Source: Anseranas semipalmata
Lineage: Eukaryota; Chordata; Aves; Anseriformes; Anseranatidae
NCBI GenBank assembly: GCA_013399115.1
Contig: VXAA01003849.1
Coordinates: forward strand, 4,427-68,426
Length of the DNA: 64,000 nucleotides
Direction of reading: 5' to 3'
Position 1 is the first letter of the stretch. Each line of letters begins with the position of its first letter. The notes beneath the pieces were generated by a model that had not been told where the DNA came from, did not search any database, and worked only from the letters and a program-made list of their open reading frames with translations. Positions 12,442-26,100 of this stretch are shown one piece after another. The position numbers were made by a program, and so were the translations under genes.

Positions 12442-13623
12442 TAGTGATTCTCTGGCCCTAGTAGAGTAATACAGAGAACAAAAAAAAAAAAAACGGCCAT
12501 AACGACCATTAAAGAAAAAATTATCTCATGCCAACGACGGATTAGACTGTTAACTTGCTCTCCTGTGTTAAGTGTGGAAAACTGCTACCAGTTTTGACTT
12601 TTCCCATCTGTTCTAGTCCAAGCTTGCCGAAAGGCTGATATTCTGACAGTAATCTGAGGCATGGTTTTGCCAACTGTTTCTTTCTGAAAGTCCATGTTCC
12701 ATATGTTCTTATTATGCTTCTTTTTATTGCCTTGAAGTTACACAACTAGTAAGGAGAAAAAAAAGTTCAGTGTCTTCTACAATTAAATTAAATAGAAAAA
12801 AAAAAAAATAAAAAGAGAGAGATTATTAGAATATACTTCTTTTTTCCCATGAGTTACCTCCATGTCTTAGTGTATATTCCTGTCACTTATAATTATTAAA
12901 CTTCACATACAGTATGTTTGATATATATCACATACAGTCTCTACAAAAAGCTTATGATTTAGAACAAGGTATTCAGTAGACTAGGAATAGGGGTGGGGCC
13001 TATTTCCTCTCTTTCAAACAAGAGTTTTAAATACAAATTGACTGTCAGGAGAAATATATCTATAGTTTACAAAAAGAAAGGATTTCCACTAGCATTCCTA
13101 AAATATTATCACCTTATAAGTAGTTGGCTTTAATTTTAAGAGTTTAAAAAGCAAAAATCTTGAATTCTAACCCCATGATAACCTTGTAATCCTGAGTAAT
13201 AGAAAGGATGATCATAAAATGTGGCCCTGAAATCATTAATGCATATTAATATTGATTTTATATCCACTGAGTTCTAATCAATTCAGGGCAAATATCTAAA
13301 GTTATCGTCTATAGTAGTACAAACTAGTAGTAATTCCCAGTAAACCACTGGAGGAAACCACCTCAGTTTCATATCCATTCACACCAGTCTAACTGACATG
13401 AGTCCCAGAAGAAGATAGTAATCAAAAATGAAAGTATTGGAAGAGGGTTTCAGTGTGACAGGATACTGATAAAAGCAGAAATAAGCTTAGCCTTATCAAT
13501 AAAGGGAAGACTGTGGAAGTGGTATGTTTTATGTGCTCACCTGATTGGATAAGAAAGCACACAGCTCCTTTTTTAAGTCTGAAATGGAAACATTAACCTT
13601 CAAAGCTGAGAAGCACAGAATCA

Positions 13624-13658
13624 TGTTGATGGGCAATATCAGTTGCCCATCTCCAACA
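13624..13658. repeat. short perfect hairpin
   Basis: GATGGGCAA (13628-13636) and TTGCCCATC (13643-13651) are exact reverse complements around a 6-base loop. TGTT at 13624-13627 can pair with AACA at 13655-13658 after a 3-base bulge. It is too short for a typical pre-miRNA. It may be chance or a small fold-back remnant. Confidence 0.6.
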
Positions 13659-14799
13659 GTTGTTTCAACAGCTTGAAAACCTTTGATTCAGTTTCAGACC
13701 TGGAAAAGAGGTTTACATGACTAAAAAAAAAAAAAAAATCCAACTGTAGCAAGTGGGTCTAATAGAGACATACCTTTGTTCTACAAGTGCATCTCATTTA
13801 TTAATTTAGATTACCATAGCTATAACAACAATAATACTATTGATAGGTAAATACCCTGAAGCACTAATTCACACTCTGAAGCTAAAAGAACTAGTTTCTA
13901 GATTTTTAGTTAGTCATTAGATTGTTAGATATAAACAAGCAGTCAAAATCTATCATCATGATAATTATTATGTCAGCAATATTTTATATATTTGCAATAA
14001 AATAGCATTTGGAATAGCAAGCCTTACAATCTTCTTTTGTGCAAATTTCTCTCAGAGAAATTACCCAGTGTTTGTTTCTATTCTAAGCCTTTTACATGCC
14101 TTTAAACCACTTTAGGTGATTTCTGAGTCTTTGGTGCAAGTCAGAAATCATCAAAATGATAACCTTCAAATGACTTTAAAGATTTGCTGAACCTGCTCTG
14201 AAACCCTCACCCCATCTTGCTTCCCTGCCCTGTTGCTTTGTTTCTGCTCCAGTGATTCTGAGGTAAAAACCTCTTGCTAGGAAGTTTCCAATGAGATCAA
14301 GAGACTAATACAACTCATCACACAGCCGCTCAAGAAAATGCCAAGGAAAAAGTAGGCAAACATGTCCACACTCCTTTCAGGAGTAATACAGTCTGAGAAG
14401 TCATTTGTGACACTTAAGTCTATCAAGCCATTTATGAAAATATTCTGTTAACAATGAGCTTGAAATTGGTGTCACCAATAATTGTTTACTCTAATGAAAA
14501 TCTTCACAGTTAAAAATTACTGAAGAGAAAGAAATTACCAATATCAGTAGCCTTTATTTGTAGTTTACATTTTTTTCCCTTGGATGGATTCAGAGTGACT
14601 GAGTGGTTTCTCATTTCCATTTACCCAGTCTTGATGTGTATTACCTCAGCTGCACACAAAACTCACAGAATCATAGACAGAGGAAAACAGAGGCTCAGGA
14701 AACAAGGATTCCAAGATGCAATATGCATATATGCATATAATCTGCTTTGTAGATTAACTGAAGGACAGTGTTTTGTTCTTAAATTAGATAACCCACTTC

Positions 14800-15010
14800 T
14801 TTTGTGATTGACTATAACGCTGATTATGATCTGATTAACGGCCAATTTCATGATGAGCACATTATTCAGATTTATAGTCATTTGTTTGTAATGTGGGCTA
14901 TCAGAAAGCTTTGCTCTTAATTACACTGATGTTTTAATTGTAGAGTTCTACAATGCTGATTGGAATTGTCAGTTTGTGAAAATGATTATTGCATATTAAT
15001 GTTAATTGTA
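14800..15010. promoter_or_regulatory. candidate conserved non-coding element (texture only)
   Basis: A run of unbroken, non-repetitive sequence dense in transcription-factor-like words: GATTAACGGCCAATTTCATGA, several TAATTA/ATTAAT homeodomain cores, TTTAATTG, and GCATATTAATGTTAATTG with an octamer-like TGCATATTAAT. There are no simple-repeat or transposon hallmarks. Such texture is common in developmental enhancers of vertebrate gene deserts. Conservation cannot be seen here, so this is inference. Confidence 0.25.
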
Positions 15011-16811
15011 TAGTAATGTTCTTCTAGTATGATATGAACATGAGTTGTGTTCTCCCTCTTGATTCTACTGTATTTAATTATCATGAATATATTCTTTATC
15101 AGAAGCAGATGGGCTGGCTCTTCAATAAAAAGCACTCTTGTACTGTGTTACTGCACCTATGTCAACAATCCAGAATATGAAAAAGAGTGAGGATTGCATT
15201 GCTGAGGCTGCTGATCCAAATCCTCACAATTTCATTGGCTGTCATTGGGATATTCTGGATTTACAGGAATGTTCTAAGAGCTGAACAGCAAACAAGCAAT
15301 TAACTTTTTGATGCACTTGTTGATATATGTTCAGCTGATTAAATGTTAAACAGTAACTGCCGTAAGACCCTCCACACCAATCTAACCTTACAATATCAGT
15401 ATTTGTCTGAAGCCAATTTCTTCTGACCTTCCTTTCAAAGTGTTTATTTAAACTTTGCTTTTAAGTTCATTGCCTTCTTATCATACTATGCTGAAATGAA
15501 AGACTCTTTTCAGACAGCTACTGCGACAATTAGGTGACAGTGCTGATACCAACAATGACAAAAAGATATAAAAACTTGCTAGCACAATCCATTGCCAGCG
15601 CTACAGTGTAGGCTCCATTGTCCTTTTAAAAAGTTCAGTACATAAGGAAGCCAACTTAACAAATGAAGAGTAGTTAATTTGTTACCCATGTCTGAGTGAA
15701 GCCTAAATATGAAGACTGAGTTCTGGGTTGCTCCATCCCCTATTTGTATCTGCTACATCTTAACATCTGCACATGACAGCTCTACTTGTGAAACCAACAG
15801 AAGTGGCCTCTGAAATGCCACAAGAAACCTGTGCATTAGCACTGCTGAATCATCATTGCTCAAGATCCTGGTCCAAGACTCAGAGTACAAAAGGATGTGA
15901 CACAATATCATTAATAATTTAAAGACAGATAAATCTTGTTAGTGAGAGAGAATAGTTCCCAACTACTCTTCTTCCAATGACCTTTATTGCAGAAAGTCAT
16001 GGAGAAAACATTGGTAACATGTACTGGTTTCTTGAGACCTATGGCATTATGCCATGCCATGGTGCTTCCTTCTCTGAAAGTAGTGTTTTTTATCTCTGGG
16101 AGTAATTTGTGCTCACTTTCATCATCCCCAGATGGCAGGTATCCATGTCCCAGTGCTAGCACAAATATTTCGGCAGAATGTAATCTTTCCCAAACACATT
16201 AAGTTGCTTTTTATAAATAACCGAACAGCTTAGAGTGTTGGATGTAGAGAGCCGTGGGCTAGCCCCACCCACACTCCAAATTGGCTGGATGCAATCCACC
16301 TCGTGTCCAAAAGCCATTTAGCTAAATTAATGCAGGACTACTCCTGAGCTAATAACACTTGCTGTGAATCCCAGTATTAGTACAATTATGTTTTCACAGT
16401 GCCTCATTTTTCTTTTAGTCTAAAATATCAGATCATGCAGGCTGATGATTTCATTATTTACTTCAGAACCCAAGTAGAGTTTAATACTTATATAAAGAGT
16501 TTATCACAAACAGAAGCTTAAATAGCCAATGTAAATCTTCTCCAAAGTAGAAATAATAGATTTAGCAGCTACGTGGTAAACAGTGAATTAAGGATTTCAT
16601 TCTACTGATCTTTTATTTTTCTTAAGATGACATGCAACATAATTTCAATGTTCACAATAACACATCTTAATTGATAGACTTCTTCCTTGTATTTTACTCC
16701 AAAGAATTAATGTTTTCATTTAATATCATACTGTCATTATCTTGTTTCCTCCACAGTGAGAAGAGTTGTCTGCTTTCTGCAGGTGCAGAGGACCAGCTGA
16801 ACACACAACAA

Positions 16812-16850
16812 CCCCCCCCCCCCCCCNNNCACAAAACCCCCCCCCCCCCC
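16812..16850. repeat. poly(C) tracts with an N gap
   Basis: C15 at 16812-16826, three undetermined bases at 16827-16829, then CACAAAA and C14 at 16837-16850. The Ns mark an unresolved homopolymer, so the true length is unknown. The minus strand is G-rich and could form a G-quadruplex. A small ORF crossing it is meaningless. Confidence 0.9.
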
Positions 16851-18083
16851 ATCCTTCCTATCAGCATACACAACGATCACTAGTTATTATGCATAATTAC
16901 ATGGTTGCATGTATTAAATGTTGTTATATTGTATGACAGCATATTTTAACAGTTAGGAATTTACATCTCAAAACTCTTATAGGTATTTTACTGACATTTT
17001 GAAAAGCAACATCTTTTTCCTGGAATGAAACGTGTTTTTAGCACAAGTTATACATAACTTATGTGATGAACAACATGAAAACGTAATTAAAAAAGTGCAA
17101 GGAAAACATGTTTTTCATCTTCTTTTTTGTGTGTGTTACCATCTGGTTCACTGGTAACCTAGAAACTAGATTTATCAGCTGCTAGCTACCTGAAGGCTTG
17201 GGAGGAGTGGAGAGGGGAAAGGAAGGTTAGTGCTCAGTATTTGCTTTAAGATAATATCTGTTCCAGGTGCACTAGAGCTAGTATTACTAAGCTATACAGC
17301 TGTATAGAGAAATACAAATTCAAAAGAGCATATACAGAATTATTTTTAATTAAGATTACCAAGTCAATATTGATTTTAAGAGGGACTACTTACTGGTCTG
17401 AGACCCCATCAGTACAAAACCTGAGATGCAACTTTGTTTCTCCTTCTACATAAAATGGAAAGTTGCTTCCCATGTTTATTTGACAATACCAGGAAATTCT
17501 GAGTTAACACCACACTTAAAAGAAAATCAAATATTTGAAAATGTGCAAGCACCCAGATAAGACATCCTGAAAACTAAAACTAAGAAAACTGAGCCAAAGA
17601 ACTAAGAGGCTTTTATCTGTTAAATATCCCAGAATTTCCACCAGCTCTTACAACCAGCAAATGCAGTTAAAGATACATGCTACCCTCACAGTGCAACATC
17701 AACTTACTCCCAACAGCTGGCACTATCCACTGGTTTCCTAACACGGTGTTAAGAAAAAAAAAAAAAAAAGACTAATAACTTTAGCTTCATTTACTCAGTT
17801 GACTGCAAAGTAGATCTATGGAATAGTGAAGGAATTAAACTGAGTAGATTATCAGGAAAATCCAGTCAAGATGAATGAAAAAAGGAAGGATATAAAATAC
17901 TTTGGATACTAGGTTTTCTTCATTTCAGCAATGATTTCTCAGATAGTCAAAATGTTTTGGAGTCATTGTTATATTGAAATACTTGCCTTTTATTTCCAAA
18001 ACTTACAAAAAAACAATAACAATGATGTCTCAGACTGACTTAAATTAGGGAAGATACAGTAACAGGGTAACCTGTAGACAATT
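16851..18083. other. unique AT-rich non-coding DNA
   Basis: No gene or transposon seen. An A16 run lies at 17754-17769. Confidence 0.5.
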
Positions 18084-18098
18084 TGTTCTGTTTGTTTG

Positions 18099-18129
<31 letters not shown>

Positions 18130-18130
18130 G
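18084..18130. repeat. (TTTTG)n microsatellite
   Basis: Degenerate TTTG units lead into about six TTTTG units and a final T-run. Ordinary pentanucleotide repeat. Confidence 0.9.
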
Positions 18131-18697
18131 TCATTTTTCCAGTACTTCAGTGTTTTAAACTTGTGCTGTGTTTATCTCAAAAGCAGAACGAAATAAGAAA
18201 TTGATTCAGGTCAATCAGTGGCATCACTATTTGAGGAAAAGTGTCAGAGGGAAATGAGCAATAACTGAGACTAAATTCATATTGGTAGTTTAGTGACTTA
18301 TTGTATGCCAAGTCAATTTGGTTTTGAAAATCACTAGCCAAAAACATTTTAACACTCAAAGACAAAGCATTCATTAAGGTAACCTTTAAAATTTGAGAAA
18401 GAGAGAAAAGGTTCTCTGTGTAATTAGAATCAGGTTTAAACAGATTTCTTTAAATTTGTCCTAATCTAACAAGGCAGCATCTCTCTGGGAAATTAAGTGA
18501 CAATGTTACAGCAATATAAAGTCACAAAGTAAGTAAAAGCGTGGGGATGGAAACCTGAAGGCCTTGCAACAATGAATATTGCGATCTTTCTGTACTTTCA
18601 CTGCCAACACTGGGGGTGATCAAGGGATCAAGCCTGCAGAAAAGGTCAGAGGATTAACAGGTGTTTAAGGAAGTATAACAGAACTACTAAAGTGGCA

Positions 18698-18711
18698 GCT
18701 TCCATGGCAAC
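18698..18711 (-). promoter_or_regulatory. RFX X-box-like site
   Basis: GCTTCCATGGCAAC. On the minus strand this reads GTTGCC AT GGAAGC, a perfect left half and a right half one base off the X-box consensus GTNRCC-NN-GGYRAC bound by RFX factors. Motif only; no promoter is recognised nearby. Confidence 0.2.
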
Positions 18712-19768
18712 AGCCAGGAGGGAAAAAAAAAAAAATATCTGGGATGTGGGGACACACAAGTTACCTATGTAAACCAAGGATGACCTATAGCAATTTTTCT
18801 AATAAAGTAGGGAAACTAAGATAATAATTCTGCCCATGTGCTGTCCCTTTTCAAATTTTAGTGGTGATGAGAAACTGCTCTTTCAGTAAGTTGACTGATT
18901 CTGGTTCCACTGAAGGCTCTTCCTGGATTTTAATCACTGTGTCCCAGGCCGTGTATCTGTGTTGAGGGGGAGAGCAGTAAAACTAATGGCAAAATGTAGT
19001 ACTGCTCAAACTCTACATCCATCTTTAATCACATTGTTTTTTATTCACTCTGCTTACTTTTTCTGCTTTCCTACCTTTCTTGCATCTTCCAAAGTTGTAT
19101 AGTGTATTCCATTACACATTTTCTGTATGCTTGGTTACACCACAGATATTCGGAAAGTCAGAAAGAACATTGACACTGTGTTGAGAAGGAACATGCTTAC
19201 TGCCAGCACTAGGACAGGGAAGCATGAAATTGGTCGGGACAGAGATGAAAATTTTAAATGAGATTCAGCAAGTCTACATTCTCTCTTGCATCTTCTGTTT
19301 TCATGATCTCTAACAAATCTGAATCCTTTCTGAACTTGTTCCACTTCATTCCCTCTTTCTTTACCTCTTTCTCCTGATGATCAGAACCTAAAACTCATGA
19401 TCATCTGGTTTCTCTTATGTTATTCTGACTTCCTACCTCATTGCCTTCACATACACTGTCATAGTCATTCATCCATCTGCCCTAAGCACCAGGTTGGGAA
19501 GGGGACCTACAAATGGTTTTCTACATCTCAGCAAAAAAAGAAAAAAGAAAAAAGCAACAGGATGAACCATAACCTCTCTGGGTCCTGAAGAAGATGCTAG
19601 TCTAATTGCAGACTATGTATATTCTTGAAATCACTGTTAAATGATCATCAGAAAGAGACACTGTGACTGGAATAGTTCAGGTCACTGTGGTGTAAGGGAT
19701 AAAACCTGAGAGATATGTAGCAACAGCTTATGTCAGTAGTATGCATAGAATAGCCTTTATTTTATTGA

Positions 19769-19795
19769 ATGATGTCCCAAGAACTAGGACATCAT
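19769..19795. repeat. perfect 9-bp inverted repeat
   Basis: ATGATGTCC (19769-19777) and GGACATCAT (19787-19795) are exact reverse complements separated by 9 bases. Small fold-back; function unknown. Confidence 0.7.
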
Positions 19796-22700
19796 GAGTT
19801 TCACCTTCTTTCCTCAATTATATTCTTCAGATTTATTTAGTGTTCCCCATGCAATGTTGTCTTGCAAGTTCTTCTGAAGCAAACTTCACTACTTTCACCA
19901 TTCATTAGCCCAGTTGTAAATTACATTGAGTGCCTTTGACTTTTGCTTTCTCATCACATTACAGAGCAATATGTTTTTCTCCCTACTAGATGATTTTTAT
20001 TGCACAAATACAATACACATATGGTAACAATGGGTATAACTGCAGTATGATTGGTTTATTTTATGTGCACGGTATTTCAAAATAACTTGCTTGAACGCTA
20101 CTATTATTTAGCACAGCTACAAAGGACACAAAACAACCTGAACATCTATCCCATCAGACCTGAAGAATCCTACAGTCACACTTACTATGGTTCTTCCCTC
20201 AAATGCTAGTCTAGGCAACACAGAGCAACTTAAGCAACTGCTTCCATTAAGCAAGAAAAAAGTTGTACCTTCTGAAGGGTGTGTTCCAAGTGGGAACTGG
20301 CTGAATAGGATTAGTTAGGAAGAAGGACAATGTGGGACTGGATAGAATACACATCCTTACCTGAAGGTCTTGAATTGATTTTAGTTCTCAGTCTCCCACT
20401 CCATCACTAAGTATATCAAAGTCTTTGCAAACATTTTTTCTTACACACAGGAAAAAATATAAAGTCTCCTTTTTTTTCAATGTTGTAGCTTTTTTGGTTT
20501 AGGTTCTTCCTCTACAATCACAATACTTGTATCCTTCTGATCATTTATTTTCATAGCTTGGTTCTCAATAGGTTTTGTGGTTCCCAGCACCCATTACATT
20601 GTTCAGCTTTTCTCTTGGGTGTCCTTTCTGTGGCTACATAGTATTTGGGGATATGAGGGTAAAATGGCCCAACTAGAATTCCCTGAATACATTTTCATAA
20701 ATCCATTTCTTTTACAGTAAGTACTATCAAGAGACTTGTGAGAACAAGCTGGGTGAAACTATAGAAGGCAACCACTGAAAATGAAGGCCTTGAACATGAT
20801 TTCTGTTTAATGTAATGAGATATCTTTACATTTTGTGCACTTTAAAATTTTATTTTAAACCAAATATTTCCAAACACAACTGCTTGCATTTAAAACTAAA
20901 AATATTCTCTCTTGCATGCATGTATTAGCTGTTGTTTTCATGCACGTTTTTCCTTTTCTTTTTTTCTCTTTCATCTCCCTAGCCTTGGAACAGATTGTAC
21001 AGAGTTTGGATAAGATTATATTACAATGAAACTGCAAACTGACACCTTAAAAATGGGAACACTGCCAAGTTATTCACAATTAATATAGCCAAGATTTCAC
21101 CAAATGTTTTTCTTTAAATTAAGAAAAGTATCAAGTTACATGCCAATCTTATTATCTATAAATATTTATGCAAGATTAACTGTTCAGTTTTACATTTCAG
21201 TTTTCACAGATAAGCAAAAATTGCAAAAGGCCAACTGCTGAAAATGTACAAAATCTCTCGGAATACAGAGCTAAGTGAGTTATAGAAGAGTTTGTAGATC
21301 TTAAAACTATAGTGAATTCCTTAAATAGAGAGGACTCACCTATTTTAAAGTGAATATTAAGGCAAGTAGAAGTAGAATTAAATCCTGAAAGCTAATCTAT
21401 ATTCAAGTCCTTAATATATATTTATCTTTTTTTAGATACACACAGAAATACAAGAATGCTATGCTTTACATCTGCTCATTTAAATTCTCTTAATATTATT
21501 ATATTTAGTAGTTGACATTAGGTATTAATTTAAATTCCATTTAAACTTGGGATAAAGAAGTTAAAATGTCAGAATTCTGCTCCTAAGTACGTTACTGACT
21601 TGCTGCTTAAAGGCAAGAAAATCTTGGTTGGCATTGTACCTAATTTGTCTCAAATACATTTTAATTTCATATACTTTTACTTTTAAAAATGTTCAGAATT
21701 CTCAATATGAATGCTCAAGAAAAGTGAATTTTCATTAGATGCATTCATAAACATATGTAAGAAAAATGTACTTTTCTTCCTCCAAACAAAGTCATCATAA
21801 ACTGGGTTATAAGATTTACATCTCTCTAACCATGAATCTAAGGAAATAACTTGTGACTCTCTTGAGCAGTCCTGTAACTAAGGAACAGAGCTTATATTTC
21901 AAACAATAAGCCAAACTTACTCAAACTGTGAGAATTAATTATTAGAAAAAAAGAAAGAAAAAAAAAAAGAAAAAGATATTTAAAAATACTGTCTGTTTAC
22001 AAATTTTTCAGAATGGGAGACCAAACACATATGTGTACTTGTGTAGTTGCTCTACTGAGAAATTTACAAGAATGTTTAAAAACTATAAAGTTTCTATTAA
22101 ACCGAGTTCTTCTCCTAATATAAAGTCACCCACAAATACCTAAATGAAAGCATACTGAATGGGGGTGGAGTTGTGCCTTCAAACATTTTGCAAATTTCAA
22201 AATGTGGTAATTTGGAATTCCTGTCTTGGTAGTTTAATTACAAAAACACTTAAGCCAACCTCAGAGAGAGCAGAAAAGCACCTTGCATTTGCATTTGGGC
22301 CTCCATTGCCAGCAAAGACATCATTGTTCAGTCATTATCGGGAGCTTAAGTTACAGCTCAATCATTGGAAAGGCTGATATGTAACATTTCAGTTACCTAA
22401 TCTGATCAATTAAATACTAATAAAGAACCCTATTATTTACAGAAAACAGCAACAAAGCTGGGAAAACTTTCCTAAATATATCATTTTATATCAGAAGCTT
22501 GACCTCTTTGGATTCCCAACCATTTTACCTGCTCAGAACTCAAATCACAAAGTGGACAATCTGCACATAATGTGAAAGTATTCACTGATTTTTTGGAAAC
22601 AATGATCAGCTAAAAACTGCAAATTTCCTGTGCAACAACAAGATTTTTAGTAGCTGAAGTAAAAGACAATCAGTTACTTTTTCATGCAGAGAATCTCACT

Positions 22701-23060
22701 AAATTTTTAATCAAAAATACATCTGCCAATATTTCTAAGATTTCTGTATATACCCAGCCAAAAAAATCTAAGCTTTCTATATTTTCTCTAATTTCTATGT
22801 TTTTCCCAATTTTTCATATCTTTCACTCTCTGTTTTTTTCACTGTTAATCTGAGTGAATGATTCATTGTGAGCAATTGACATGAGCTATTCATACTTTTG
22901 GTGCATGCTGTTATCCAACAGCAGATTGCAATTTCTTTGTTATTTTAAACTAGCTATATTTTTGCAAGTTGTTGAACATTTTTTGTCTTTTTTATTATTA
23001 TTTTAACTGTACAAGTAAATCACAGAAGTGTGCATATTCTGTTGCTTAGTTGCTATGCCA

Positions 23061-23061
<1 letters not shown>

Positions 23062-23097
<36 letters not shown>
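23062..23097. repeat. A36 homopolymer
   Basis: Thirty-six uninterrupted A residues. No AATAAA signal lies in the 40 bases before it and I see no obvious target-site duplication, so it is more likely a simple repeat than a retrocopy tail. Short ORFs crossing it (poly-K or poly-F) are artefacts. Confidence 0.95.
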
Positions 23098-23100
<3 letters not shown>

Positions 23101-26100
23101 GTTGTTTCAATGTTTGGATCTTAAAAGTATAATCATACAGCAGATTGTAGAAGCCAAATTTTTGGGGAAAGAAGTGTTTAAGAAAGACTGGAAAAAAGAA
23201 GAAGTAGGATTTAGGGAACATTAAAAAAATTAACCATTAGCATTCTAGGCCCCATTGACATCTCCCAGGAAACTCAAAAATCACAAGAAATATGAGTGGA
23301 AGAGATTGGTGAGTGTCATCTGCTTGAATTTTTTCAGTGTTTGGATTGCAAATGTTTGATCACCTATGGACATCTTTTTAAATGGATTGTGAAAATCAAA
23401 ATAACAAAAGCAAGTCAGTTGTTATTATGCTTAGAATTTCTATGCAGCGATGTGAAAAAGTCAAAAAAACACTTACAAATCCTCTATAGGCAAATCCACA
23501 ACCTTCTAGACAAACTTTTACAGAGGAATAGATAAATGTATACATATATAGCTATATAATGTATATGTATGCCATTTAGTATAAATGGATACATAAATAG
23601 CTATTTTAAAATATATAAAAATACATATATAAAAAAAAAACTTTTAACATAAATCCTCATCTAAAGCATCTTATAATTCAGTTTAAACCTGTTATTTGTT
23701 GCCTGCCCACAGTGGCTGACCCAAAACTCGAAAGCCTGAAGCCAAGCTGCAGACCTCGCCTTCCCACGAAGCTCCTCCATGAACGCCAGTTCCATTTAGC
23801 AGCTGCAGGGTCAGGGGGAAATGTGTGGTTTTGGAAACACAGTATGTCAGTGTTTCCAAAACATTTTCCTGGAATTTTTGTTTTCTGAAGAAATTTTTCT
23901 TAAAAAAAAAAAAATGGATTTGTTCCAATTTGACACAAAGCCAAATTAAAAAAAAAAAATAAAAATCTGTGAACTGTAAAGCCTGCTATTCAGCCAGCCC
24001 TATTGCTGAGGCATACTGTTTTCTTCTGAACACTCTGGTGCCACCTTGGTCTGATTCCTATTCTTCCTTCCTCTTGAGTCTTCCTGTTTCATTCAATAAG
24101 ACTTTTCCCCAGCTTTCTGTTCTTTTAACCACTGTCAGCTGCCCTTGTTGTTCTTTGTGGTCCTGCATTTTGTCAGCTAATCTGAACCTCACTGGGAACA
24201 AAAGCAGAAGACTACAGCGTCATTAGTGAAGATTGCTTTATTTTTATCTCTGTCTTCCTTTACCTGCCTGGAGAAGAACAGCCCCAATCCCGCTTTGCTG
24301 AAGTGTCACATAAACACTTACTTGCTTACCATAAAGTTTATTTTCACATGGAGTTTTGTGCTTGTGGCTTTTCACTGGGGTTGTTCAGAATCCCTGTACT
24401 CCATGAGAAAAGATTAAATCCCAATAACAAAAAGAAGTGGTTGATATTTTGGATATGACATCATATCTGATTTGGTAAACCTTCCTAAACTTTGCAAATC
24501 CTACAATAAAATCTTGATAATTGCTAATACTGTTATTTTCCCATCTGCTGAAAGTCACTTTTCCTGAAACAATTATACTGATAATATATTCAATTAGGTC
24601 CAAGCTTTTATCCTGAAATGAAATCACCAGAACAGTGCTACAGTCTGAGATGGGTGCACACTGTACAACTATGAGAAATTTAAATAGGGTAGGACAAAGA
24701 GATGTTTCTGTCTAAGTAGACAACCAAGAAGACAGATTGTGAATTATTGAGCCTCACTGTCATTTGAATTCAGATAAAGTAGGAAATGATTGTTTTTCTA
24801 TTTTAAGTATATTACAGGAATGGTTTTTAGTGACAGGCAGGCACTAAGTTCCTTCTGTTGCTTTCGCAACTCCAACCCACTTTCCTCTCTCTATCTCAAG
24901 TAAAAAGCTATAGAATACAGAGTAGAGAGCATCCAAGAAAATAAAAATCTCAGTAGCAGAAAACAATGGGTACTGTTTTACATAATGGATGCCCTTAGAC
25001 AGATAAATTTTAGCTTGTGGAGACAAGGACACTCCAATACGAAATTACCAGTTCAAAATGACAGTACATGTGATTCAAGAAAACATTTTATACATTTTGT
25101 TATACTTCATAACACAGACAACTAAAAACTATCAGTCAGCTTTCATTAAAAATCACTTTGCCCAAAACACTAGAAATCTGCAACAGATGTTAACTTTCTG
25201 CCCATATAAGTGTCTTGTTCTATTGGCTGCAATTCCTGTAGTCATATGGCTCTCTTTCAACTCCATTCACATGTTCCAGCAGGTCATAGTTTGTGAAGCC
25301 TCTAACAACTAATTAAAGTTTTATTTCAGACCTCTAATAGCTCAATCAATTATTTAGGGAGAAAAGAAAACATTTTCTGGGAAAGCATTAGCATAAGATT
25401 CACAGAAGCTCTATCCCTCCTTCTGGCCATATTTAATTTCAGGAAGATGAACGAAGAGAAAACACAGTATAGCTCAATGCCATACAATTTGTGTTGCAGT
25501 GTCAGTTTTGTATCTTGGAACACTTCTAAATAGCTTTTCTGCTAAAGCAATAATCAATTAGTACTAAAGCACATCTGTAGCAAAGCAAGATGTTCTCCTT
25601 GGAATTGGATCAAAATTACATTTTGCAAATGTTCTCTCATTCCTGTACCACTTTCATTTAAATGTTACAGTTAAAGAAATTACAAACTTCAATTCCAAAT
25701 TCCATTGGATCAGTGATACGGAGTTTGAAAAAATTTTGAAATAGTGATCTCTAGAGGGAATCTTGGACTTCCAAACTTATTTACTTTGACTCGTATATCA
25801 TTAATATTTCTAGGTTAAAGAAATCTTTGTGTTGATGTCTGATTGTCGGGAAATTATTTGGACTTTTTTTCCTCAAGGCAAAACCTACTTAAGTACTCAA
25901 AAGTGCATTTGATTGTGGAAAATAGAAAAAAAAAATCAGTTGAATGAACCACAAAACAAACAAAGGAAAAGAAATAGGATAAGAAATGGGCCCAGGTATA
26001 TTTAGTAAATAGGAAAAAGATCACACAAAAGCTGTCTGAAATGTCCTCTAGCTATTTTATATACTGTGATATATAGTATAATTAGTTGTAATATAGAAGT

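Larger units (their letters stand above)
12442..16811. other. unique DNA with A-runs and a possible conserved element
   Basis: No gene recognised. A-runs lie at 12480-12493 and 13723-13738. A short hairpin lies at 13624-13658 (separate entry). About 13355-13400 contains ATTCACACCAGTCTAACTGA, which resembles an old amniote repeat motif (ACACCAGTGTAACTGA) at low confidence. 14800-15010 is a motif-rich candidate conserved element (separate entry). A 10-bp palindrome GGGCTAGCCC lies at 16256-16265. Confidence 0.45.
18131..23061. other. unique AT-rich non-coding DNA
   Basis: No gene recognised. It contains an X-box-like site at 18698-18711 and an inverted repeat at 19769-19795 (separate entries), an A-run near 18723-18735, and a purine-rich A/G stretch near 21943-21976. 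Short ORFs on both strands are not convincing. Confidence 0.5.

Noticed and set aside
14660..14710. CACAGAATCATAGAC as an antisense CR1 3' octamer end
   Set aside because: The following sequence does not continue into any CR1 block; a possible MIR-like reading was also too weak.
22950..23100. Processed pseudogene ending in A36
   Set aside because: No poly(A) signal before the run, no recognisable parent sequence and no evident target-site duplication.
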